A stretch of DNA of 64,000 bases, from NCBI GenBank assembly GCA_963810305.1, contig CAWEMY010000019.1, positions 1 to 64,000 of the forward strand. The letters run 5' to 3'. The notes under the pieces are model-generated. The model searched no databases and was not told the DNA's origin. It saw only the letters and a program-made list of their open reading frames with translations. This DNA is from JACDCA01 sp963810305 (GTDB lineage Bacteria > Acidobacteriota > Vicinamibacteria > Vicinamibacterales > 2-12-FULL-66-21). The position numbers and the translations under genes are program-made. Below are positions 27,426 to 37,323 of the stretch, piece by piece (within the stretch, counting starts at the first letter, position 1; each line of letters begins with the position of its first letter).

Positions 27426-30168
27426 CTATTCAAACCCCTCGATCATCATGATGTCGGAGCCGTGATAGTCCCGTTGACCGAAGACGAGCCAGCGACCGTC
27501 AGGCGAGACGGAGAAGCCGCCGCCGACATCGAACACCCCCGAAGGCGTGACCGCCCGAGTGATACGACCCGTCGCAAAGCTGAAGAACTCGATGGCCGTA
27601 CGGGGCGAAGCCTTCCCGTTGACCCAGTAGATTCCGTTATCGGCAAGGACCCACTCGCCGCCCCACGCGGTCCAGAGGGGCAGCCGGAAGACAAGCTCCG
27701 GCTCGCCGCGGCTGGTCGCCACGCGCCAGATCGCAGGCGCAGGCTGGCCGGTCGAGTAGTAAACAAAACGGCCGTCGCGCGATTCCCATGCCTTCAGCCC
27801 GCCTCCAGTGGTGACCTGCTCGGCTCGGCCGCCGCCGGCAGGCATTCTCCAGATTTCGTGGATGCCGCTTCGATCCGACATGAAGTAGATCCAGCGGCCG
27901 TCCGCTGACCAGGTCGGCCACTCGTCGTTCGAAGCTTCGAACGTGAGACGCTGAGCGAGCCGGCTGGCCGCGTCGACGACGTGAATGTCGGCGTGGCTCG
28001 CACCCGGGACCTTTGCGCTGAAGGCAATGTGACGACCATCCGGAGACCACCGCGGGTGTGCAGGAGTTTTCAAATCCGTTACCGGAACCGCATTCGTGCC
28101 GCTTACGTCCGTCACCCAGATCTCGGCGTGACCCGCGCGATCCGACACGAATGCGATTCGTGAACCGTCGGACGAGATGTCAGGGTTGGCGTCCTGACGA
28201 GTCGTGGCGGCCAGCCTGGTCACCGACCCAGCGGCGCCGTCCAAGTCGGCTCGATACAGATTCTGATCCATCTGGCTTTGCACAAAGACCAGACGGCCAT
28301 GGAGCCGCGCCGTCGCCGGATCGCTGGCGCCTTCTCCCGTGCCGGTGACCGGTTCTGGCTCACCCCCATGGACAGAGACTCTCCACAGTGAGTTTCTGAT
28401 CCCGCCCCGGTACGTCGTGAAGATCAGGCTCTGACCATCCCGCGTCCACGCTGGTCGTCTGACTGGGGACGGTGTCGTCATCAGGCGCCTTGGCGCTCCG
28501 CCTGGAAGGTCGAGCAGGTAAAGACCATTCTCTGATCCGGTTTCGCGGACGAATGCGATCGAGCGCCCATTCGGCGAGAAGGCCGGATGGCTGTCGCCGA
28601 CGCTCCCGGGCGGTGGCGATGTCAACCACCGGCGCTCGCCGCCGGCGACCGAGACCAGCGTAAGCCGGCATGGTTGGCCGAGTTCGCTCGTCGTGCAGAG
28701 CACAAGGTGTTCCCCATCTGGTGACCAGTCGAGTCCGGAGCCGATAAGCAGGCCGGGGTCGCTGAACAGCGTGCGTTCCTGGCCCCCGAGGACAGACATC
28801 ACGAGGATCGCATCCAGCCTGCGGCCGGGGGCGGAGTGAAAGCGCCTGATGAAGGCGATGGACCGCCCGTCGGGGGACCAGGCCGGGAACGAGCCGCCTT
28901 CCCCCGGCCGCGTGAGCTGAAGGGTCTCATCGGCGTTCAGGCTCTTGACGTGGAGATCATAGAATTCCTCGCCACGATCCCACGCGAACACCACCCGGCT
29001 GCCATCGGGCGAGAGTGCCGGGTACATTTTCCCGCCTGGCAGGCTCGTCACCGGAACGATCTGCACGGCCGGAGCGCGCCGTTGTCGTCTCGCGAGCGGC
29101 AGCCGTGTTCGAACGGTTTGTCCAGACGAGCGCGCCAGCGCACACCACGAGCACGGCTGCCACTCCGAGCGCGTAGGCGAGCCGCGCTACTCTCGGGCCC
29201 TCTTTCAGCGCTGCCAACTCCGCTCCCAAAGCACCCGCATCCTTGTAGCGCCGCTCCGGCTGCGGATCGATCGCACGCTCGATGATGCGGGCGAGCTTCG
29301 GTGGCACATCGCTCCGCGCGATCCGAACGGCAGTCCGCTCGCCGCGCTCGTGCGCAACGCGGACTTCCCGCACGGTCCGTGCCTGCACCGGATACGAGCC
29401 GGTGACGAGGTGATAGAGCAGGACACCAAGACTGTAAATGTCACTTTGAACCGTGGCTGGTTGCCCGTTCAGAACCTCGGGTGCCAGGTAGAGGGGCGTG
29501 CCGGCGAGATCCGACGATGCATCGTCGGCAAGCTCCCTGCCCGAACCGAAGTCCATCAGCACGATGCGACCGTCTTCAGCTCGCACGACGTTGCTCGTCT
29601 TGATATCCCGATGGAGCAGCCCGGCACCGTGCACGGCGGCTATCGCATGAGAGAGCTCGAGACCGATGCCGATGGCTTCGACCGCACTGACCTTTCGTTG
29701 ATGGAGGACGTGCTCGAGGGTATCGCCGCGAACGAACTCCATCCAGAGGCCGATCTGATTGGAAATCTGCTCGGCGCCGTAGATGGTGACAACGTTCGGA
29801 TGCCGTACTCGGGCGAGCAATCGGCCCTCGTGGAGGATCGCGGACGCTCTCCGATCGCCGGCGGAGCAATCGGCCGGCAGGAGCTTCAGTGCGACTTCCC
29901 GATGGAGCCGCGTGTCCCACGCGCGGTAGACCTCTCCGAAGGCTCCCCCGCCGATCCGCTCGACGATCTGAAGGTGACCCCACAGCATCGGCGCAGCGGA
30001 CGCGTCATCGCTGCGAGCGAAGGCAGCAATCGCTGCCACCACCTTGAGTTGTCCAAGGAGTGGCCGCAGGGCTTGGTCAGAGCTCGACTCGGCAGCTGTC
30101 CAGTCGATCGGGCTGCCCTCGAGGATCGCGTCGACGAGATCGTCACCGACCCGGTCACTCGACGGCAT
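27426..30168 (-). CDS. Ser/Thr protein kinase with TolB/PD40 beta-propeller (one frame break)
   Basis: The kinase domain has IGGGAFGEVYRAWD, VALKLL, HRDIKTSN (Ile in place of the Phe seen in the other kinases here), MDFGSGREL and a PASTA-less C-lobe. A membrane helix follows (LGVAAVLVVCAGALVWT), and near 29050 the frame shifts by one extra base into a propeller of about six PD40 blades (YPALSPDGSRVVFAWDRG, FPAWSPDGRSIAFIRRF, HPAFSPNGRSIAFVRETG). The rejoined length is about 913 residues. Its start overlaps the ECF sigma stop by 14 bases, so synthesis is coupled. The propeller is expected outside the cytoplasmic membrane as a sensor; this is inferred. Confidence 0.88.
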
Positions 30169-30767
30169 GTTCCATCTCCTGCGCCAGTCGGAGGAGGGCT
30201 CGGTGGACGGCCTTGCGGGCAGCCTCAGACGTCGGTTTGCCGAGCACCTGGGCCAGCTCGCTCATAGGTGTAGCCCATTTCCACCTTGGCGATGATCGCT
30301 TCCTGCTCTTCTGCCGTCAGGCGCTGAAGTGCCCGTTCGTAGCGCTCGACCGCCTCCCGGCCGATCGCTTGTTCGAGAGGTGACTGGGCGGCATCGACTT
30401 CGATGCCCTCGAGATCCGTAGTAGGCGGCTGCCGTCCTTTCCGTCGCAGTTCGTTCCGGATGCGATTGAGCACTGCCTGACGCAGGTACGCCTGCAGTGC
30501 ACCGACACGGCGCGGTTCGAAGTCGTCGATGTTCTTGAACGTCTGGACCAGCGTGTCCTGGACGAGATCGTCGGTGTCCGCGAGGTCGCGGGCCCACCGT
30601 GGCAGGCGTCCTCTGGCCCATCGTTGAAGCGGTTTGAGATGTCGCGCGAACAGACGCTCGAGTGCCTCTTGGTCACCGGCCCGGGCACGCTCGATCAGGT
30701 GAAAGGTGGACTCGACATCGGCTGAGCGCTCACCCGGAAGTCGATCGCCGGCAGCTTCGTCTGGCAT
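30155..30767 (-). CDS. ECF-type RNA polymerase sigma factor (one frame break near the C-terminus)
   Basis: Region 2 is clear (LFARHLKPLQRWARGRLPRW, DTDDLVQDTLVQTFKNID) and region 4 begins LQRLTAEEQEAIIAKVEMGY. After GYTY one extra base must be skipped to read ELAQVLGKPTSEAARKAVHR and the tail ending EMEHAVE-stop at 30155. Without the shift the product would end early with a non-sigma tail and lack the region 4 recognition helix. The restored protein is about 203 residues, normal for ECF factors. The stop lies inside the kinase reading frame (14-base overlap). Confidence 0.87.
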
Positions 30768-30880
30768 GGCCCTGGGTCCGGTGGCTGACTTCGCGGATTC
30801 TACCCCACCAATGACGATCCGACGGCGGAGGTTGTCCGGATCGGCGGCGGGCGGTGTTTACAGAAATAACGGAGGCCGCC

Positions 30881-31498
30881 ATGCAGATCTGCATATTGAT
30901 TGTCGTGCTCGCGCTGTTGCTCAACGCCGGCTGTGAACGGCAAACCGCCACCGCGCCCGACCAGGTGCCCGCCCCGGGCGGCGCGCAGCTGGCAGCCGAC
31001 ACTCGGCAAGAACGGACAGTGTCCGGTTTCTTGCACCCGCCGGGACACCAGCATCCGACCGTCGAACTGACTTCGGAGATGCGGCGGCAGCTCGCCGCGC
31101 TGCACCCGTTGTTCGCGAAGTATCACGATCAGGACAAGGCGCTGGAGGATGGCTATGAGTTCGTGGGGCCCTGCGTCTCCGACCCGGTGCTCGGTGGCAT
31201 GGGCGACCACTACAGCCTCAATGCAGAAGTCGACTTCGGACGCGGCGACGGCACCTACGCGCTGGAAACGCCGCAATATCTGGTTTACGCACCGCAAAAG
31301 AATGGACGGCGACGGCTCGCCGCGCTGGACTACACCGTCCCTTACGAGAAGTGGCAGGGCCAGGAGCCGCCCCAGTTCTTTGGCATCCCGTTCACCCGGA
31401 ACGATGGCTTTGGGGTCTGGATGTTCCACATCTGGCTGTTCCAGCACAATCCCGCGGGGACATTCGCGAACTTCAATCCCAAAGTGCCGCTGTGCTGA
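30881..31498 (+). CDS. Conserved lipoprotein of unknown function
   Basis: The ATG at 30881 with GGAGG 6 bases upstream opens a lipoprotein signal (MQICILIVVLALLLNAGC). Downstream motifs GGMGDHYSLNAEVDFG, PQYLVYAP and GVWMFHIWLFQHNPAGTF are a pattern I know from exported hypothetical proteins across several phyla, with conserved His and Trp residues but no assigned activity. Length is 205 residues. It is divergent from the ECF sigma gene, 113 bases away, and leads into the broken hydrolase gene 32 bases downstream. Confidence 0.75.
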   Translation: MQICILIVVLALLLNAGCERQTATAPDQVPAPGGAQLAADTRQERTVSGFLHPPGHQHPTVELTSEMRRQLAALHPLFAKYHDQDKALEDGYEFVGPCVSDPVLGGMGDHYSLNAEVDFGRGDGTYALETPQYLVYAPQKNGRRRLAALDYTVPYEKWQGQEPPQFFGIPFTRNDGFGVWMFHIWLFQHNPAGTFANFNPKVPLC

Positions 31499-31530
31499 GG
31501 CTACGGGCGCGCGGGGGCAGGAGACACATC

Positions 31531-33734
31531 ATGATCCAACTGAAGCACTGTCTAATAGCCACCGCCGGCCTCGTAATGCTCATCACAGCGATGGCCAGGC
31601 TGAACGCGCTCGACGCCGACAGCTCCTCGCCGAACGGCGCCGTCCACGCGCGTCTTCGACCTTGACCATCCGGACACGGGACCATTCCCATCGGACATCT
31701 TCACGGTCGCGGATCGCCACGCACAACACCGGACGCAGGGTGAACCTCCCCTACCCTGACTGCTCGGTTAGAGTCTCCGACTGCGAAGATCTCGACGTGA
31801 TCAACACGTTAGATGGGTTCGGCCTTCAAACCCGCATTTCGATTCCTTTCGACGGCGCGATTGATCCGAACACCGTCACGAGTGAGACCGTGTTTCTGAT
31901 CAGTCTCGGCAGCACGCTCGGCGGAAAGGAGGACGAGACCGCCAGGGTGGTCGGGATCAACCAGATCGTCTGGGATACCTTCACGAACACGTTGCACGTC
32001 GAATCCGACGAGTTGCTCGCCCAACACACCCGCTACGCGCATCATCGTCACCGATGGCGTGCGGGACGCCAGCAGGGCGGCCGGTCGAGGCGAGCGAGGC
32101 CTTTCGCCGGTTCCGGCAGACAGTGCGAGGAGAATACAAACATGCGCTCCTCGAGGCGATTCACGCCGCGAGGCGCCTCGGCGTGCGCGAGCGCGACATC
32201 GTGACCGCCAGCGTCTATACGACGCAGAGCATCACGTCGGTGATGGAGAGGATTCGCGATCAGATCAAGAACGAGACGCCTGCCCCCGCGAATTTCCTGC
32301 TCGGTCCCAACGGCGAGCGCGCGGTCTTCAATCTGGCGGACGTGACAAGCATCGTGTGGAAGCAGCAGACGAGGGTGAACCCTCCAGGCTGTTCACCGAC
32401 GCACCCATTGACCTTGCACTTCTTCGCTATATCCCTAATGCGGTCGAAGCGGTCGCGTACGGAGACTACGTTTCGCCGGAATACATGGTGCCCGGGGAGT
32501 TCATACCAGCGGTGGGGACGCTGACGGAGACTCCGCCGGTGCAACGCTACAACAAACTCTCCTTCACCTTGTTCCTGCCCTCTGGCCCACGGCCGCAAGC
32601 CGGATGGCCTGTGGCGATCGTCGGCTCGGGCGGCGACCAGCACTTCGCCTCGGGAGCGGTCGCGGCCATGCTGGCCTCCCATGGAATAGCGACGATCGGC
32701 ACCAACGCCGTGGGGTGGGGATTCGGGCCGCTGGGCACGCTGGCAGTCCGACTGACGGACGGCCGTTCGCTGGTCATCCCCGACGCCGGGCGTGGGATCG
32801 ACCAGAACGGCGACACCGTCATCGGTATGACCGAGGGAATGTCGGCGGCGGCCCCTCGGCTATGGACCATCGGTGTGCGTGATGGCAACCGCCAGAACGC
32901 GATCGACCTCCTGCAGCTCGTTCGCGTCATCGAGGTTGGAATGGACGTGGACGGCGACGGAAGTCCGGATCTCGACGCGAACCGCATCTCCTACTTTGGC
33001 AACTCGGCGCGGCGCGAATGTATGGTGCGATCTTCCTGGCTCTCGAGCCGAGGATCTACGCTGCAGCGGAGGGAGTTCCCAGCGGGTTGTCCCCGGAACA
33101 TGGTCGATGGGCGCCGGGCCAGCGAGCCAACATCGGAGCGCAACTACGAGATCGACTTCCTTCGCTGCTCAACGCTCCGGGTATCACGATGATCGATGGG
33201 GTTGCGATCAACCCGCCACACTTCAACGAGAACAAGCCGCTGCGGAACCAGCCGCCGGTCACGAACGAGATCGAGGGTGCGATTGCTATCCAGGACGCGA
33301 TGGAAGTGCGCGAGTGGGGACAACAGTCCGGACAGTCACCGCTGCCCTGGGTGCGGCATCTCCGCGAAGCGCCGTTGCCAGGCGTCCTCGCCAAATCGCT
33401 GCTCATTCTCTTCGCACACGGCGACCAGCAAGCGATCAACCCGGGGACGAGCGCGATCCTGCGTGCGGGCAACCTGGCCGACCGGACGGTCCACTATCGT
33501 CACGACCTCGCGTTCGCCGAGAATCCCACGATTCCAAAGAACCCGCATATGTTCATCATCGTCTCACCGACCAGCCCGAACGCTCTGTTTCGCTCGATCA
33601 CGCAGGGCGTGCAGCGCCAGATCGCGAGGTTCTTCGCGTCGAATGGCACGGTGGTCGTTCATCCAGAACCTGCACGTTTCTTCGAGGTGCCTGTCGTGGG
33701 GCCGCTCCCCGAAGGCTTGAACTACATTCGGTAG
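31531..33734 (+). pseudogene. Secreted Ig-like + alpha/beta-hydrolase-like protein, multiply frame-broken
   Basis: A signal-like start (MIQLKHCLIATAGLVMLITA) is followed, in changing frames, by FDLDHPDTGPFPSDIFTV, a SbsA-like Ig segment (ISIPFDGAIDPNTVTSETVF), a helical spacer, and a hydrolase core (GWPVAIVGSGGDQHFASGAV, GIATIGTNAVGWGF, ISYFGNS, FLALEPRIYAAAEG). The tail is LLILFAHGDQQAINPG and ends PLPEGLNYIR. FGNS could be the nucleophile elbow. The frame changes at about 31650, 31735, 32050, 32390 and 33010. The family resembles N-terminal virulence-factor-lipase-type proteins; substrate unknown. Confidence 0.6.
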
Positions 33735-33786
33735 CTCGATCTGCCGACCGTAGTAAATTCTATGAGCCGTACGGAGGACCAACGTC

Positions 33787-34266
33787 ATGAACACCACTGT
33801 TCGCCGTAGCGCAGTCGTGGTACTCCTGGTGTTTACCGTGGCCTGCGGAAATGTGCCGCCCATCTCGCCATCTAGAATAACGCCGCCAACGCCGCCCCCA
33901 TCCATTCCTCCGCCGAATCCGTTAACGTTTCCTCCGTTGTCTGGACCATCGCGCACCTTCATCTACGATGAGGAAGAATCGTCTCCCGCTAGCAGCTTCA
34001 CGAAGGGGTCGCGCTTCGTCCTTTACGATAACGGCGCGTTCCTGCTGCAGTACCCCCCGAGCAGTTATGGTGGCGGCGCGTTTCGGGGACAGTACCAGAG
34101 CACAAACGGCGTCCTCATGTTCCTGTTCGAGTTTAGTGGGCGGAGCGTCGGCACCCCATTCGATGATGCGACTGCCACTCTTAGAGGCGATTCGCTGACG
34201 GTCCAGTACACGGAGAGCATGCAGCACGCCGACTTCGAGAACGCGGTGTACGTGCTGGCGCGATAA
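33787..34266 (+). CDS. Small lipoprotein of unknown function
   Basis: GGAGG precedes the ATG by 9 bases. MNTTVRRSAVVVLLVFTVAC is a lipoprotein signal, followed by a Pro-rich linker (ITPPTPPPSIPPPNPLTFPP) and a 100-residue beta-rich domain (SRTFIYDEEE, GSRFVLYDNGAFLLQYPPSS, GVLMFLFEFSG, DSLTVQYTESM) like lipocalin-fold single-domain lipoproteins of acidobacteria. It converges with the ADOP permease gene at 34306. Confidence 0.75.
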   Translation: MNTTVRRSAVVVLLVFTVACGNVPPISPSRITPPTPPPSIPPPNPLTFPPLSGPSRTFIYDEEESSPASSFTKGSRFVLYDNGAFLLQYPPSSYGGGAFRGQYQSTNGVLMFLFEFSGRSVGTPFDDATATLRGDSLTVQYTESMQHADFENAVYVLAR

Positions 34267-34305
34267 TGTCACCGGCCGCCTTCATAGTCTCTCGGTGGTT
34301 CGCAG

Positions 34306-36798
34306 CTACTCGTGCTGCAGCGCTCGCAGAGGGTCGATACGCGTGGCGCGCCGTCCGGGGGCCAGGATGGAAAGTGCGACTACCGATGCGAACAACGCCA
34401 GGGCCACCAGATATGGAAGCGGATCGTAGATATCGAGGCCAGACATCGTCGGGATGCCGCTGCGCAGGACTGCGGCGACAGCGGCCCCGCCGAGCGCGCC
34501 GCAGACGAAACCAATGACGATCGGGCGGCTCATCGGGGCGAGAATCGCGCGGACGACGTGGAAGGGCCGGGCTCCGAGCGCGATGCGCAGCCCGATCTCG
34601 TGCGTGCGCTGCGTCACGGTGTAACCGGCGAGGCCGCTCAACCCGATGACCGAGAGCAGATTGGCGACGGTCCCGAGGATCCCGATCACCGCGAGGGCTG
34701 CAGTGGCTTTTTCCACTTCCTGGTCGTACGAATCCGCGACCACCTGCACCGTCGGTTGCAGGCGCTCGTCGAGGCTGAGGGCCGTGGTCTGAAGATGTCG
34801 GACGACATCGCGGGGCGAGCCTGAGACCCGCACGAGCACTCCGGAATCCGGCGCGTCCTTTGGCGATGGCGGGAGGTAGAACTCCAGAGAGTCGCGCTGC
34901 CCCACGTAGACGGTCGAGGCGTTGCCGACGACGCCGATAACAGTCTGATGCTGAGGCCCCCATGGCAGCGGTTTTCCCAGGGCATCCTGGTCTGGCCACA
35001 GCATGCGCGCGGTCGCTTCGTTGACGAGTGCCACTCCGCCTTCACCCGGCCGGAAGTTGCGTCCGCGCACCAGGCGGATTCCCATTGTGTCGAGGAACTG
35101 CGGATCCACCTGATTGCCCGCGTACTGACGCCCCATCCAATTCGCCCACATATGGAGGTTGTTCCACGGCGTGAGCCAGACCCGGGATGTGCCTTTCACA
35201 TTGGGCAAGGTGGCCGTCCGCTCACGAAGTTGTTCGAGATACGCCTGCGCGGCGGCTCCCTCATAGCCGTGGGCCCTGAGGTTCGGCGAAATGGCGACGA
35301 GATTGCGGTAGTCGAACCCGGGGTCAGTGGCGCCAAGCTGTTGCCGGCTGCTGACCAGAAGGCTGGACACGACCAGCAGCAGACAGCTCACGGCCACCTG
35401 TGCGCCCAGGAAGATCGTCCGCGCTCCGCCCTTACGGGGGACCAGGCTCGCGAGGCGAAACGCCGGCGGCAGCCCGAAGACCACGGCCGACAGTAATGCC
35501 GCGCCGAACGTGGCGACAACCGCGCGCCAATCGGGGACCAGGCTCGCGGTCGAATTCTGCTGCAGCTGCACTACCTTCAGGAAGACGGTGCTTAGAAACA
35601 GCGCACACAGACCGCTGAGCATCGCCAACAGAAGCGATTCGGTAAACAACTGGCGCACGACACGCAGGCGACCGGCACCGAGCGCCATGCGGACGCGAAT
35701 CTCGCGTTGGCGCGCCACGCCGCGGGCCAGGACGAGTATCCCGAGGTTGGCACAGGCCGCGACGAGCAGCAGCATGACGAGCGCTGCGGCGGTCAGGAGA
35801 ACCTTGAACTCCTCGCTGAGAGCGTCGAGTTCGAGAATCGGACGCGCCTCCAGATACTCGTCCTTCAAGACGTTGTCGGGCCACTGCTCACGCAGCCTGG
35901 CCGCGAGAGCCAGCGTTTCCTGTTGCGACGCCTGCGGAGAGACGCCGGGCCGGAGACGTCCATATAGAGTGAGGGCCGAGTTCCAGTCGGTGAACAGCGT
36001 GCTGCCTTCGACCACATAGGGCTGCTGGACGAGCGGCATCCACACGTCCTCGCGCGTCCTGGACGACCGCGGCATCACACCGACCACCCGGAGCCGCTTG
36101 CCGTTCACACGGATGCCGCGGTCGATAACTGCGGGATCCCTTCCGAACCGCCGCTGCCAGAACGATTCGCCGATGACCGCGACTGGCTCGGCATCCGGGC
36201 GCTCATCGTCGGGAGTCAGCACACGCCCGAGCGTGGGAGCCACGCCGAATTCGGGAAAGTAATTCGAGGTGGCGAACGCCACGCTTATCGACTCTGCCGT
36301 GGCGCCGGCTGGTTCACCGAAGACTGCCTGATTGGCCTGCGATACGCCGATGACGTTGCGGAACGACGTCGCGTTGGCGGCATAGAAGGCTAACTCGGGA
36401 TAGGTCAGGTGGGTCGTGTGCGCGCCGGGGGCGCGGCGGGTCAAGCGCACCAGCGTATCGGGGTCCGGCACTGGTCCTCCCCGCAGGTCGTCCAGCACTA
36501 CACGAAAGGCGGTGAGCGGGACGCCGATGCCAAGAACCAGAACGAGCATCGCCGTGAGCGTGAAGCCGGGGGCATTGCGGAGCACGCGGGCGCCGTAGGA
36601 CAGATCCTGATGCAGGCGATCGAGCCAGGTCCAGCCCCACATCTCGCGAGCGTCTTCGCGAAGGCGCAGATCGTCGCCGAAATTCGTCCGCTGATCCGGT
36701 GACATCAACTCGCGGTGGTAGGCCATCTCCTCAGCCATTTCCCGTTCGAGACGGCCGCGGTTCCACAGGTACGAAATACGTCGGAGCAGTTCTTTCAT
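34306..36798 (-). CDS. ADOP-type ABC transporter permease (MacB/FtsX-like)
   Basis: The intact 830-residue protein begins with a helical prefix (MKELLRRISYLWNRGRLERE), then a first membrane helix and MacB-type periplasmic core domain (ALTLYGRLRPG), three helices of the first FtsX-like domain (LLVAACANLGILVLARGVAR, QREIRVRMALGAGRLRVVRQ), a second periplasmic domain, and a second FtsX-like domain (HEIGLRIALGARPFHVVRAI, ATRIDPLRALQHE). This is the duplicated orphan permease design of Acidobacteria: no ATPase gene is adjacent. Export of small compounds or lipoprotein handling is assumed for the family but not shown. The padR gene 60 bases upstream is its likely regulator. Confidence 0.93.
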   Translation of the reverse strand: MKELLRRISYLWNRGRLEREMAEEMAYHRELMSPDQRTNFGDDLRLREDAREMWGWTWLDRLHQDLSYGARVLRNAPGFTLTAMLVLVLGIGVPLTAFRVVLDDLRGGPVPDPDTLVRLTRRAPGAHTTHLTYPELAFYAANATSFRNVIGVSQANQAVFGEPAGATAESISVAFATSNYFPEFGVAPTLGRVLTPDDERPDAEPVAVIGESFWQRRFGRDPAVIDRGIRVNGKRLRVVGVMPRSSRTREDVWMPLVQQPYVVEGSTLFTDWNSALTLYGRLRPGVSPQASQQETLALAARLREQWPDNVLKDEYLEARPILELDALSEEFKVLLTAAALVMLLLVAACANLGILVLARGVARQREIRVRMALGAGRLRVVRQLFTESLLLAMLSGLCALFLSTVFLKVVQLQQNSTASLVPDWRAVVATFGAALLSAVVFGLPPAFRLASLVPRKGGARTIFLGAQVAVSCLLLVVSSLLVSSRQQLGATDPGFDYRNLVAISPNLRAHGYEGAAAQAYLEQLRERTATLPNVKGTSRVWLTPWNNLHMWANWMGRQYAGNQVDPQFLDTMGIRLVRGRNFRPGEGGVALVNEATARMLWPDQDALGKPLPWGPQHQTVIGVVGNASTVYVGQRDSLEFYLPPSPKDAPDSGVLVRVSGSPRDVVRHLQTTALSLDERLQPTVQVVADSYDQEVEKATAALAVIGILGTVANLLSVIGLSGLAGYTVTQRTHEIGLRIALGARPFHVVRAILAPMSRPIVIGFVCGALGGAAVAAVLRSGIPTMSGLDIYDPLPYLVALALFASVVALSILAPGRRATRIDPLRALQHE

Positions 36799-36801
36799 TC
36801 A

Positions 36802-36845
36802 ATAAACCCGTAAGGCGCGCATCGATAAACCCGTAAGGCGCGCAT
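36802..36845. repeat. Tandem 21-bp duplication between padR and the ADOP permease
   Basis: The 21-base unit ATAAACCCGTAAGGCGCGCAT is present twice and exactly, at 36802-36822 and 36825-36845, with period 23. It covers most of the space before the permease start at 36798 and replaces any visible Shine-Dalgarno region. It looks like a recent duplication. Confidence 0.8.
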
Positions 36846-36858
36846 GGGCGGACTTCTA

Positions 36859-37200
36859 TCAGGCGAGCTTCAGGACGGCCTGGATCGCACGGTTCACATG
36901 GTCGTAGCCGGCGCGTTCGGACTCCAGCTGCGCGCGGCCGTCGGGAGTGAGCCGGTACGAGCGAACGCGGCGTCCAGTATCGGAGAGGCCCCACTCAGCG
37001 CGGACCCAGCCCTTCCTGAGCATCTTCTGCAGCGCGGGATAGAGCGATCCTTCTTCCACCCGCAGCACCTCTCCGGAGACCTGCCTGATCCGTTGCGCGA
37101 TCGCATAGCCGTGGAGCGGCCCGGTGTCGAGCACGCGAAGCACGAGGAGAATCAGGGTTCCAGGAACGAGTTCGGTCCTGGACGCAGGCTCAGGTGACAT
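36859..37200 (-). CDS. PadR-family transcriptional regulator
   Basis: The 113-residue protein has the PadR winged helix: ELVPGTLILLVLRVLDTGPL, HGYAIAQRI, EEGSLYPALQKMLRKGWVRA and the wing GRRVRSYRLTPDGRAQL. PadR proteins repress efflux or transport genes, and in Acidobacteria they are commonly encoded directly before ADOP permeases, as here. A palindrome overlapping the putative promoter suggests autoregulation. The start at 37200 lacks a Shine-Dalgarno sequence. Confidence 0.92.
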   Translation of the reverse strand: MSPEPASRTELVPGTLILLVLRVLDTGPLHGYAIAQRIRQVSGEVLRVEEGSLYPALQKMLRKGWVRAEWGLSDTGRRVRSYRLTPDGRAQLESERAGYDHVNRAIQAVLKLA

Positions 37201-37201
37201 A

Positions 37202-37230
37202 TGTATAGTCTAACTATGCCTATGGGGCAA
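37202..37230 (-). promoter_or_regulatory. Putative padR promoter with palindromic operator
   Basis: On the minus strand TTGCCC (37230-37225), a 17-base spacer and TATACA (37207-37202) resemble a sigma-70 promoter. The spacer carries the perfect palindrome ATAGT-CTA-ACTAT (37205-37217), a plausible PadR site. The -10 box ends 1 base before the ATG, so transcription from it would start inside codon 2-3; either the mRNA starts elsewhere or the gene's true start is different. Confidence 0.5.
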
Positions 37231-37246
37231 CGTCAAGGAGTTACGA

Positions 37247-37313
37247 ACCACAGAGTCACAGAGTTCACAGAATTCTTTTTCTTAAGAGTTCTGTGTCTCC
37301 GGGCCTCTGTGGT
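37247..37313. repeat. CACAGAG/CTCTGTG palindromic repeat
   Basis: ACCACAGAG at 37247-37255 pairs with CTCTGTGGT at 37305-37313, with further imperfect pairing around ACAGAATTCT/AGAGTTCTGT and a T-rich centre. This is a widespread intergenic repeat type in soil bacteria. It lies 10 bases past the VWA gene stop and may act as a terminator for it. Confidence 0.7.
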
Positions 37314-37323
37314 GAGCGCGTTT

